From Pseudomonas iranensis (lineage in GTDB: Bacteria; Pseudomonadota; Gammaproteobacteria; Pseudomonadales; Pseudomonadaceae): DNA of 64,000 nt. This document shows, one piece after another, positions 27,002 to 34,479 of this stretch. Position 1 is the stretch's first letter, and every line of letters starts with the position of its first letter. The position numbers were made by a program, and so were the translations under genes. Below the pieces are notes generated by a model, which was not told the DNA's origin, ran no database searches, and saw only the letters and a list, made by a program, of their open reading frames with translations. Location of the stretch: the NCBI RefSeq assembly GCF_014268585.2, contig NZ_CP077092.1:3596001-3660000 (forward strand), written 5' to 3'.

Positions 27002-28344
27002 AACTGAGCCTGGTTATCAGCAATCCTGCGCAGTTGCTCCACGGTTATTTGCCCGGTCATCAATTTGGCCCGCAGGGTGGGAGCATCGGTAGTGCGGCGC
27101 CGGACTGGCGTCTTGAAGATCGCATCAATGGCGTGCGGCCCTACCACTGTGACATCCGCGTCATCGAAGGCCGGTTCTGCGTGATCGATCGCAGCGGTAC
27201 AACCTGCGTAAACGGTCACGATCTGCCGCTTGAGCGGCATATTGCAATAAGCCTCAACGACGGTGATCGGTTGCAGATTGGTGCGTATCAGGTCGTGGTG
27301 CAGTTGGGCGAGTACGCCCAAGGACAGCGTGCTCTCGACGAATTGCTCGGTGGCCACCCTGAGGACATGCACATGTGGCAACAAGACCTTCCGAACACGC
27401 TAGCGGCTGACAGGCGACCCGCCACTTGCCCGGATTTCGAGCGCCTTTGCCAGCCCGTGGATCTGGCCGAGCAAGGCGATCCGCTGCGAGCAATGCGGCA
27501 GGCACCGCTTGCCGGACCGCTACCTGACATGTACGCGGCTGCAACCAGGCGCAGCATCAGCCGGTTCAGCAAACTGCGCCTGGGCACCTTGTTGCTGGCC
27601 TGTCTGGCACTTGGCGGCTGCACCATGTTCGGCAAGATCGGGCAAGTGATCTGGACGCCCTCCATCCCGGTCGGCGGCCCCAACGACCAGCCCAGCCGTT
27701 ACTCCCTGAGCCTGTACGCCAGCGACAATGTCAATCCACGGCTAATCAGCACCGGCACGGCACTGGATGAGGACGCGAGCCTTTCGCCGTACACGCTCAA
27801 CGTGCAAGCCGTCAGCCCGCAAGCCCTGACGGACAAAGTACAAACCTTGCTCGATCATCTTTACGAAAGCGTGCCGGCCCAATCGCCATTGAGCGAGGAG
27901 CCCACACCCGTCGTGCCGATGTCGCCCATCGAAGACGCGCTGCTGGGTGACTACGACGCTCAGGGTGTGAGCCTGACGACTCCATGGGGCAAACCGGCGC
28001 TGGCGCTTGTCGCCACACCGATTGCCTTCAAGGTGTTGCAACTCACCGACGATTCCCTGCTGGTCAACGCCAGCCCTCAAGCCTTGGCCGACGACCTGAA
28101 AAAGACCTTGGGCAGCAGCTACATCCGTGCCGACGACTACCTGCTCCAGCCCGGCCAATTCAAGTTCATCGACCTGCGCGCACTGGATGAAGACACCCGT
28201 TTTATCGCAGTGATCGCCAACTACCACAGCACTGATGTCGGACAGTGGAAGCAGCGACTGCGCGTCGAGCCCAAAGGTCGGCAATACGCGGTGCTGGTAC
28301 AGCTGGACGCCGAGCAGGTCAGCCTCAAGGGAGAAACCCGATGA
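26998..28344 (+). CDS. tssJ: FHA-like domain fused to T6SS outer-membrane lipoprotein TssJ
   Basis: One 448-residue frame carries two T6SS parts that are separate genes in Vibrio-type clusters (vasC and vasD). Residues about 1-110 are an FHA-like fold (GGSIGSAAPDWRLEDR, CVNGHDLPLE, LNDGDRLQIGAYQV). The usual phosphothreonine contacts look lost: the GR of the first turn reads GS, and the SRRH segment reads RPYH. Residues about 190-210 form a lipoprotein signal (LLLACLALGGCTMF, lipobox LGGC), and the remainder is TssJ with DDYLLQPGQF and FIAVIANYHS. An in-frame ATG at 27529 (residue 178) could start TssJ alone but has no clear ribosome site. As a fusion, the FHA part would stay cytoplasmic until signal peptidase II cuts. 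Confidence 0.88.
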   Translation: MKLSLVISNPAQLLHGYLPGHQFGPQGGSIGSAAPDWRLEDRINGVRPYHCDIRVIEGRFCVIDRSGTTCVNGHDLPLERHIAISLNDGDRLQIGAYQVVVQLGEYAQGQRALDELLGGHPEDMHMWQQDLPNTLAADRRPATCPDFERLCQPVDLAEQGDPLRAMRQAPLAGPLPDMYAAATRRSISRFSKLRLGTLLLACLALGGCTMFGKIGQVIWTPSIPVGGPNDQPSRYSLSLYASDNVNPRLISTGTALDEDASLSPYTLNVQAVSPQALTDKVQTLLDHLYESVPAQSPLSEEPTPVVPMSPIEDALLGDYDAQGVSLTTPWGKPALALVATPIAFKVLQLTDDSLLVNASPQALADDLKKTLGSSYIRADDYLLQPGQFKFIDLRALDEDTRFIAVIANYHSTDVGQWKQRLRVEPKGRQYAVLVQLDAEQVSLKGETR

Positions 28345-28385
28345 CGCTCTTTCCAGCCGCTTTTGCCCAGAGTAATTACCGATGA
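28341..28385 (+). CDS. 14-codon ORF bridging fha-tssJ and tssK (translation coupler candidate)
   Basis: ATG 28341 overlaps the TGA of the FHA-TssJ gene (ATGA) and has GGGAGA upstream. The frame encodes 14 residues (MTLFPAAFAQSNYR) and its TGA (28383-28385) overlaps the tssK start as ATGA. tssK has no good ribosome site of its own, so ribosomes finishing this short frame could restart on tssK. Confidence 0.45.
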   Translation: MTLFPAAFAQSNYR

Positions 28386-29728
28386 GTTCACGTAACCCCG
28401 TCATTTGGCATGAGGGTTTGTTCGTTAAACCCCAGCACTTCCAGCAACAGGTCCGCGCCGCCGAAGCCGCCGTGCATCAGCGCCTGCACAGCCTCAACGA
28501 TGCACTTTATGGCTTCAGCGAACTGACCCTGAACAGCGAATACCTGAACTTTGGCAAAGTCGCCGTTACCCAGGCGCGAGGCATCATGCCCGATGGTAGC
28601 GTCTTCGATATTCCCCACGACCTCGCCCCGCCCTCCCCACTGGAGATCGCTGACAGCAACGCGATCGGCCAGATCGTCTACTTGGCCCTGCCGCTACGTT
28701 CCATCGGTGCCCTCGAAGTGCGCTGGCCCGACCAGTACGGCAACAGCCGCTACATCGTCCGCCGCGAAGAAATCCGCGACACCCACAGCGATGACGGCGA
28801 TCAGGTCGGCATGGATCTGGCCGTGCCCAATTTGCAACTGATGCTCGAACGCAGCGACCGCAGCGCCTTCACCGGCATCGCCCTGGGCAGGATCAAAGAC
28901 AAACGCCCGGACGGCAGCCTGGTAATGGATGAGCACTTCTACCCCACCAGCCTGTCCCTGCAAGCGGTGCCGGCGTTGCACCGCTACCTTGGTGAGGTGG
29001 CCGGGCTGATGCGCGAGCGAGCGAGGAATCTGGCTCAGCGGATAGGTTCACCGGGACAATCGGGTGTGGCTGATGTCAGCGACTTTAACCTGCTGCAAAC
29101 CCTCAATCGGTTGTACCCGCTGTTCCAGCACCTGGCCCGCCAACGTCAGGTTCACCCCGAGCAGTTGTACGTCGCCTTGGCTCAAGCCTGCGGCGAACTG
29201 GTGACCTTTACCGACGAGGGCCACCTGCCGCAGGAATATCCGGCCTATCAGCACGAAAACCTGCGCGAGTCGTTCCAGCTACTCGAGCACACCTTGCGTC
29301 GCGCCTTGGGCACGGTGCTGCAACCACGAGCGCTGTCATTGCCAATCATTGAGCAGCAGTACGGCGTGCGCAGCGCCGCGTTGAACGACAAACGCCTCCT
29401 CGACAACGCCGAGTTCATCCTCGCCGTGCGCGCCGAACTGCCTGCGGAGACCCTGCGTCAGCAACTGCCGCGGCAGATCAAGATCAGCTCCACCGAAGGC
29501 CTGGAGCAACTGGTCAGCCTGCAACTGCCGGGCATTCCCCTGCGGCCGCTGCCGGTGGCGCCGCGCCATCTGCCGTTCCATGCCGGCTTCAGCTACTTCG
29601 AACTCGACCGCCATCACCCCGCCTGGCAAAGCCTGAGTAGCGGCAGCGGGTTCGGCTTCCATATTGCCGGTGAGTTCCCGGATCTGGAGTTGCAGTTCTG
29701 GGCGATCAGGAGTGAGCGAGATGAATAA
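28382..29728 (+). CDS. tssK: T6SS baseplate-membrane adaptor TssK
   Basis: A 448-residue protein that links the baseplate to TssL/TssM. The opening NPVIWHEGLFVKPQHFQQQ is a clear TssK signature; DGSVFDIP and SYFELDRHHPAWQSL are other conserved parts. The last 8 bases overlap tssL. Confidence 0.97.
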   Translation: MSSRNPVIWHEGLFVKPQHFQQQVRAAEAAVHQRLHSLNDALYGFSELTLNSEYLNFGKVAVTQARGIMPDGSVFDIPHDLAPPSPLEIADSNAIGQIVYLALPLRSIGALEVRWPDQYGNSRYIVRREEIRDTHSDDGDQVGMDLAVPNLQLMLERSDRSAFTGIALGRIKDKRPDGSLVMDEHFYPTSLSLQAVPALHRYLGEVAGLMRERARNLAQRIGSPGQSGVADVSDFNLLQTLNRLYPLFQHLARQRQVHPEQLYVALAQACGELVTFTDEGHLPQEYPAYQHENLRESFQLLEHTLRRALGTVLQPRALSLPIIEQQYGVRSAALNDKRLLDNAEFILAVRAELPAETLRQQLPRQIKISSTEGLEQLVSLQLPGIPLRPLPVAPRHLPFHAGFSYFELDRHHPAWQSLSSGSGFGFHIAGEFPDLELQFWAIRSERDE

Positions 29729-30527
29729 GTCCGCAGCCGATTCACGGTTCGATGAGGAAATATCCGGCGCCATCCACAGCGACAGCGAAACCATTACTGT
29801 CAGGCGTCAGACGTGTTTGCCTGACCCGGAGTTCGACCTGCGCGGCCTGGCCTGGAACCCGTTGTGCGATGCCGCCATGCCGCTGATAGGCCTGGTCATC
29901 CGCCTGCGCCGTCTGGATCAGCACGACGACGTACCTGAGTTGTACCTGAGCGTCAGCAACCAGATCACCACGATCATGGAAGAAGTCCGTCAACTTGACT
30001 ACGACGCCGGCATGCTCAAGGCCTATTCCTACAGCCTGTGCCTGCTGGTGGACGAGGTGGTCATGCGCACCTCGTGGGGCAAGTCGTCCAGCTGGAGCGC
30101 ACGCTCATTGCTCAGCCAGTTTCATGAAGAAACCTGGGGCGGCGAAAAATTCTTTACCGTGATGAACAACATGATCCCCGAAGCCGCTCGCTATCAGCAC
30201 GTGCTGGAGTTCATGTACCTGTGCCTGATCGCCGGTCTGAAGGGCAAATACGGCGCCCACGCCAGGGGCGATGACGAAATACAGAAGATCATCAGCCAGC
30301 TGCACGGCCTGCTGCGCCCCCTGCGCGGCGAGACGCCCAAACGCCTGACCGATCCGCTGAAAAACGTCGCGCCACGCAACTACAGGATCAAGCGGGCGTG
30401 GCCGTTGTGGACGCCTTGGGCTCTGGCAGCGGTCGTGCTGACGGTCGCCTACACGATCTACACGATCCGCCTGAATGCCATCACTGAGGAAGTGCTGGTG
30501 TCGCTGGAACGGATTCTCAACCTGTAA
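29721..30527 (+). CDS. tssL: T6SS inner-membrane protein TssL (DotU)
   Basis: A 268-residue DotU-family protein. The cytoplasmic hook domain shows FDLRGLAWNPLCDAAMPLI, YSLCLLVDEVVMRTSWG and the C-terminal membrane helix WPLWTPWALAAVVLTVAY (about 230-250) that anchors it beside TssM. There is no OmpA/peptidoglycan-binding extension. The ATG at 29721 lies in the end of tssK. In Vibrio-type clusters clpV comes next; here hcp follows after 102 bp. Confidence 0.96.
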   Translation: MNKSAADSRFDEEISGAIHSDSETITVRRQTCLPDPEFDLRGLAWNPLCDAAMPLIGLVIRLRRLDQHDDVPELYLSVSNQITTIMEEVRQLDYDAGMLKAYSYSLCLLVDEVVMRTSWGKSSSWSARSLLSQFHEETWGGEKFFTVMNNMIPEAARYQHVLEFMYLCLIAGLKGKYGAHARGDDEIQKIISQLHGLLRPLRGETPKRLTDPLKNVAPRNYRIKRAWPLWTPWALAAVVLTVAYTIYTIRLNAITEEVLVSLERILNL

Positions 30528-30629
30528 CCGATTTCCAGCGTGCTCATCCCGAGCGCTGCGAAGCCATGGCCTCTTGGGCCAAAAACCACGACCTCAGAGT
30601 CGTTAAATCATCGCGACAAGGAGCATGTC

Positions 30630-31151
30630 ATGCCAACACCCGCGTACATCAGCATCCACGGCAAAACCCAGGGCCACATCACCAAGGGCGCCTTCACCGC
30701 TGACTCGGTGGGCAACGTTTATGTGGAAGGCCACGAAGATGAAATCCTTGCTCAGGAAATCGACCATCAGATCGGTGCCCCAACTGACCCGCAAAGCGGC
30801 CAACCCACCGGACAGCGCGTGCATAAACCGCTGACCTTCACCAGTGCGCTGAACAAAGCCTCACCACTGCTTTACCAGGCCCTGGCCACCGGCGAAATGC
30901 TGCCGACTGTTGAGGTGAAGTGGTTTCGCACCAACCTCGATGGCAAGCAGGAGCACTTTTTCACCACCAAGCTGGAAGAGGCCACCGTCGTTGATATCCA
31001 CACCGTGCTGCCCCACGCCCAAGACAGCGACAACTCCAACTACACCCAATTGATCAAGACCAGCCTGGCGTATCGGAAGGTCAGCTGGAGTCATGTGGTG
31101 GCCGGTACCGAAGCTTCGGATGACTGGCGCAAGCCGGCAGCAGCGGGCTAA
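30630..31151 (+). CDS. hcp: T6SS tube protein Hcp
   Basis: A 173-residue Hcp (TssD), the hexameric tube subunit that is secreted and can carry small effectors. Hallmarks are AYISIHGKTQGHITKG and the C-terminal YTQLIKTSLAYRKVSWSH. ATG 30630 follows ACAAGGAGCATGTC. It has its own 102-bp leader after tssL and a hairpin downstream, which fits separate, higher expression. Confidence 0.95.
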   Translation: MPTPAYISIHGKTQGHITKGAFTADSVGNVYVEGHEDEILAQEIDHQIGAPTDPQSGQPTGQRVHKPLTFTSALNKASPLLYQALATGEMLPTVEVKWFRTNLDGKQEHFFTTKLEEATVVDIHTVLPHAQDSDNSNYTQLIKTSLAYRKVSWSHVVAGTEASDDWRKPAAAG

Positions 31152-31165
31152 GCGCGTACCCGACT

Positions 31166-31192
31166 CCGCCGCTGCGGTTCGTGTAGCGGCGG
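31166..31192 (+). terminator. Stem-loop between hcp and the PAAR gene
   Basis: CCGCCGCT and AGCGGCGG form an 8-bp stem with an 11-base loop, 14 bases after the hcp stop. There is no U-tract, so it could act as an mRNA stabiliser or partial terminator rather than a full stop. Confidence 0.4.
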
Positions 31193-31228
31193 AACCTCCA
31201 CTGACTTGAAATCTGTTAAGGAGGCGCA

Positions 31229-31486
31229 ATGCCTGCCGTCGTACTGGTCGGACACGACCATGATTGCCCATTGTGTGGTCCCACCGTCGTGGACAGCGGT
31301 TCGAGCAACTTGATCGTCAACGGTCGCGCCGTCGCTCGTGTTGGCGACAGCCTCGGCTGTGGCGCCGTGATCAACAGCGGTTCGCCCTCAATGATCGTGG
31401 ACGGGCAACCGGTAGCCCGCGTCGGCGACACCACCGACCACGACGGCGCACTGGAGAACGGTGAGCCCGATTGGCTCATCGACTGA
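31229..31486 (+). CDS. T6SS PAAR-repeat spike-tip protein
   Basis: An 85-residue PAAR-domain protein that sharpens the VgrG spike. It shows the repeated pattern GSSNLIVNGRAVARVGD and GSPSMIVDGQPVARVGD and His/Cys residues (GHDHDCP, TTDHDG) for the tip metal. AAGGAGG precedes the start. It has no toxin extension, so the cargo must travel through the adaptor and VgrG encoded next. Confidence 0.94.
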   Translation: MPAVVLVGHDHDCPLCGPTVVDSGSSNLIVNGRAVARVGDSLGCGAVINSGSPSMIVDGQPVARVGDTTDHDGALENGEPDWLID

Positions 31487-31513
31487 TATTTTCACCTGCG
31501 ACAGGGAGGCCCC

Positions 31514-33544
31514 ATGCCCCGCCAAAGCGACCTGCGTTTCACCTTCGAGCCCCTGCAAGGCGATCCCTTTGACGTGGTCTCGTTCACCCTCGAAGAAAGC
31601 CTGTCCCAGCCATTCAAACTCTCTCTGGAACTGGCCAGCCACAACGCCGCCGTCGACTTCAATCGCGTGCTTGACCTGGCGGGGCTGTTCACCATCTGGC
31701 GCGGCGAAACCGCGGTGCGCTACGTCCACGGTCTGGTCAGCCTGTTCACGCAGGGCGACACCGGCTTTCGCCGCACCCGCTACAGCGCCGTGATCGAGCC
31801 GACCCTGAGACGTTTCGATCTGCGCTCCAACTGGCGCATCTTCCAGGCCCAGACCGTGCCCGACATCATCACCAGCGTGTTGGCCGAGCAGAAGCTGACC
31901 GACATCCGCAGCGAGATCTGCTTCGACCACCAACCCCGCGAATACTGCGTACAGGCCGGCGAAACCGACCTCGATTTCATCGCCCGCCTCGCTGCCGAAG
32001 AAGGCCTGCTCTACACCTTCGAACACCGCGTCGACGGCCACACCCTGGTTCTCACCGACCGAGTCGGCGGGCTGGGCACCATCGGCACGCACACCGACTG
32101 CCCGGTGATCTACCAGGCCATGGGCGGCGGCGATGCTACGGAACCGGCACTGACCCGCTTCCACTACACCGAACAGGTACGCACCGCATGCCAAGTGCAG
32201 CGCGACTACACCTTCACCCACCCGCGCTACAACCAACAGCACACCGCCACTGGCGACCAGGACCTGAACAACCAGCACAAGGATTACGAACGCTACGACT
32301 ATCCCGGCCGCTACAAGCGCGACATCGCCGGCAAACCCTTTACCAAGACACGCCTGACCGCCCTGCGCAACGACGCCAAGCTGGCCCATCTGGAAGGTGA
32401 CGATGAACGCCTGCAACCGGGGTTGGCGTTCGACCTCAACGATCATCCCCGTGAGGATTTCAACGACCGCTGGCGCACCATCGCCGTTCAGCATCAAGGC
32501 AAACAGCACAGCAGCCTCGAAGAGGAATCGTTCGGCAGCGACCGAGGCACGTCTTATGAAATGCACGCCAGCGCGATCCGCTGGACCTCCGACTGGAAGG
32601 CGCCGCTGCGTCCCAAACCCTGCATCGATGGCCCGCAGATCGCCACAGTCGTCGGCCCGCCGGGGGAAGAGATCTATTGCGATGAATGGGGCCGGGTCAA
32701 AGTGCAGTTCCCGTGGGACCGTTCGGACAAAAACAACGATCAGAGTTCGTGCTGGATTCGTGTGGCTCAAGGCTGGGCAGGCGCGACCTGGGGCGCGATG
32801 GCGGTCCCACGAGTCGGGCAGGAACTGATCATCAGCTACCTGGACGGCGACCCGGACCAGCCGATTGCTACCGGCCGAGCCTACCGCGAGACCAACCTGC
32901 CGCCGTATGAACTGCCCAAACACAAAACCCGCATGACCATCAAAAGCCGCACGCACAAAGGGGCGGGTTTCAATGAGCTACGGTTTGAGGATGAGTTGGG
33001 GCAGCAGGAGGTGTTTATTCATGCGGAGAGGGACAAGAACGTTCATGTCAAAAATGACAAGAGGGTGTTCGTTGGCAATGATCGTAAAGAAGAGATTGGG
33101 AACGATGAGCATGTTTTGATCGGCAATGATCAAATTCACGCCATAGGCCAGAATCGCAATCTGGACGTCGGCCGTGACCATAAGGTTTTCATTGGACGCG
33201 ATCGGTGGGATGCCGTGGGCAATGACCGATACGAGTCCACAAGCGCCAACCGCTATATCGAAGTTGGCGGTGATAGCGAGCACACCATCAAGGGGTTGCA
33301 TAGCATTCAGGCAGGTCAGGGCTTTGAGTGCGCTACGACCGTTTATAGCTTGCAGGCCAGTGAGAAAGTCGTCTTCAAAAGCCCAGGGGGAAGTATCACT
33401 CTCGATGCTCAAGGCATTCACCTCAACGGCTTAGCCATCACAATCCAAGGGCCAGTATCGGCAACGGCGTCGGGCGAGGGGCAACCTTTTTCTCTGCAAC
33501 TGGAGCCCGAGGCGGGACACACCTGCGTGGAGAAAACAAAATGA
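31514..33544 (+). CDS. vgrG: T6SS spike protein VgrG (TssI)
   Basis: A 676-residue VgrG. The gp27-like part (about 1-380) includes FEPLQGDPFDVVSFTLEE and EGLLYTFEH; the gp5 OB-fold follows with DEWGRVKVQFPWDR and SCWIRVAQGWAG; the C-terminal beta-helix has repeated xGNDxxxxIGND units (about 500-600) and SPGGSITLDAQGI. No extra catalytic domain is attached. From about nt 32960 the base composition turns noticeably AT-richer, continuing into the adaptor gene, a typical mosaic break between conserved core and exchangeable cargo. The last 4 bases overlap the next gene. Confidence 0.96.
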   Translation: MPRQSDLRFTFEPLQGDPFDVVSFTLEESLSQPFKLSLELASHNAAVDFNRVLDLAGLFTIWRGETAVRYVHGLVSLFTQGDTGFRRTRYSAVIEPTLRRFDLRSNWRIFQAQTVPDIITSVLAEQKLTDIRSEICFDHQPREYCVQAGETDLDFIARLAAEEGLLYTFEHRVDGHTLVLTDRVGGLGTIGTHTDCPVIYQAMGGGDATEPALTRFHYTEQVRTACQVQRDYTFTHPRYNQQHTATGDQDLNNQHKDYERYDYPGRYKRDIAGKPFTKTRLTALRNDAKLAHLEGDDERLQPGLAFDLNDHPREDFNDRWRTIAVQHQGKQHSSLEEESFGSDRGTSYEMHASAIRWTSDWKAPLRPKPCIDGPQIATVVGPPGEEIYCDEWGRVKVQFPWDRSDKNNDQSSCWIRVAQGWAGATWGAMAVPRVGQELIISYLDGDPDQPIATGRAYRETNLPPYELPKHKTRMTIKSRTHKGAGFNELRFEDELGQQEVFIHAERDKNVHVKNDKRVFVGNDRKEEIGNDEHVLIGNDQIHAIGQNRNLDVGRDHKVFIGRDRWDAVGNDRYESTSANRYIEVGGDSEHTIKGLHSIQAGQGFECATTVYSLQASEKVVFKSPGGSITLDAQGIHLNGLAITIQGPVSATASGEGQPFSLQLEPEAGHTCVEKTK

Positions 33545-34479
33545 CTCCAACTATTATCCAAGCCTTCGCAAAGGAGCAGCACGCCGCCAATGCGTCGTTG
33601 TATCTGTTGCTTGACCCATTGGCGGACTGCGCCGAAGACGACCCATTGCATATCGACGCTCTGTGCCAATCATTAGGCAGCGATGCAGTGACTAGACTGC
33701 GCCGCCCAGATTTGGCCCATACACCGCAAGCATGCCCGGTGCTGGTGACTCTAGCCGCGGCTGGTGCCGAACCCTCAGCGTACTTATTGTCGTTGTCGGC
33801 ACTGCGTGCCAAACAAGATGAACGTCGCTCAAGACGCTATGTATGTGGATGGCTCAGTAGTGCCGCAAAAGCCACGACGGTCAGCAGTCACCTCATAAAA
33901 CTCGGTTATTTGCCGATCTCGGTGGGCACAAAATTCTTTCCGGTGTATGAGCCGTTACGCCTGGAATTGCTGGTCGCAACGTTGAAAGTTGGGGAGACAG
34001 GAAGCTGGTGGCCGATCCATCAGTGGCTAATCCCCACAAGCAGTGGCGCCAGCAGTTGCTTGATTGGCCAGCCGGACACGAGCGTTGAATTCTCGGCATT
34101 CAACAGCTCAGTACAACAGGATGCCGCACTGGTGTCCTCACTGCTCGGCGCTTGGCGTCGCGCTGTCAGCCTTCCGCTTGCTTACGCTCCTGCTCGCTGG
34201 CAAGGCCCTACCTTGCTCCCTCCTCAAGCCGCTGCTCAGGCATATAAACAGATACGTGACGCTCGCCATTTGGGGCTGAAAAACCAGCACGACATTGTGG
34301 CCTTGGCATTACACCGTCTGATGCTGCATTCGAGCCTCCATACACACACAGATATAGGCCTGGTCATAGAGCGGGCAATCGAGAATGGCACCTCACTCGC
34401 AAAACTTTTTGCCGAATTGAATGACCAGTCCTGGCAAAGGATCGTGTCGGATTTGACCTTTGCAGGAGCACATCAATGA
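33541..34479 (+). CDS. DUF4123 T6SS adaptor/chaperone
   Basis: A 312-residue protein lying between vgrG and a large effector, overlapping both by 4 bases (ATGA). The N-terminal half has the DUF4123 look (LYLLLDPLADCAEDDP, CPVLVTLAAAG, RRYVCGWLSS, FFPVYEPLRLELL). DUF4123 proteins (Tap/Tec/VasW-like) load an effector on its matching VgrG. In V. cholerae VasW plays that role for VasX. Lower GC than the core T6SS genes. Confidence 0.85.
   Translation: MTPTIIQAFAKEQHAANASLYLLLDPLADCAEDDPLHIDALCQSLGSDAVTRLRRPDLAHTPQACPVLVTLAAAGAEPSAYLLSLSALRAKQDERRSRRYVCGWLSSAAKATTVSSHLIKLGYLPISVGTKFFPVYEPLRLELLVATLKVGETGSWWPIHQWLIPTSSGASSCLIGQPDTSVEFSAFNSSVQQDAALVSSLLGAWRRAVSLPLAYAPARWQGPTLLPPQAAAQAYKQIRDARHLGLKNQHDIVALALHRLMLHSSLHTHTDIGLVIERAIENGTSLAKLFAELNDQSWQRIVSDLTFAGAHQ

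Noticed and set aside
31388..32956. A 522-codon minus-strand frame opposite vgrG
   Set aside because: Shadow of vgrG, with typical antisense composition.
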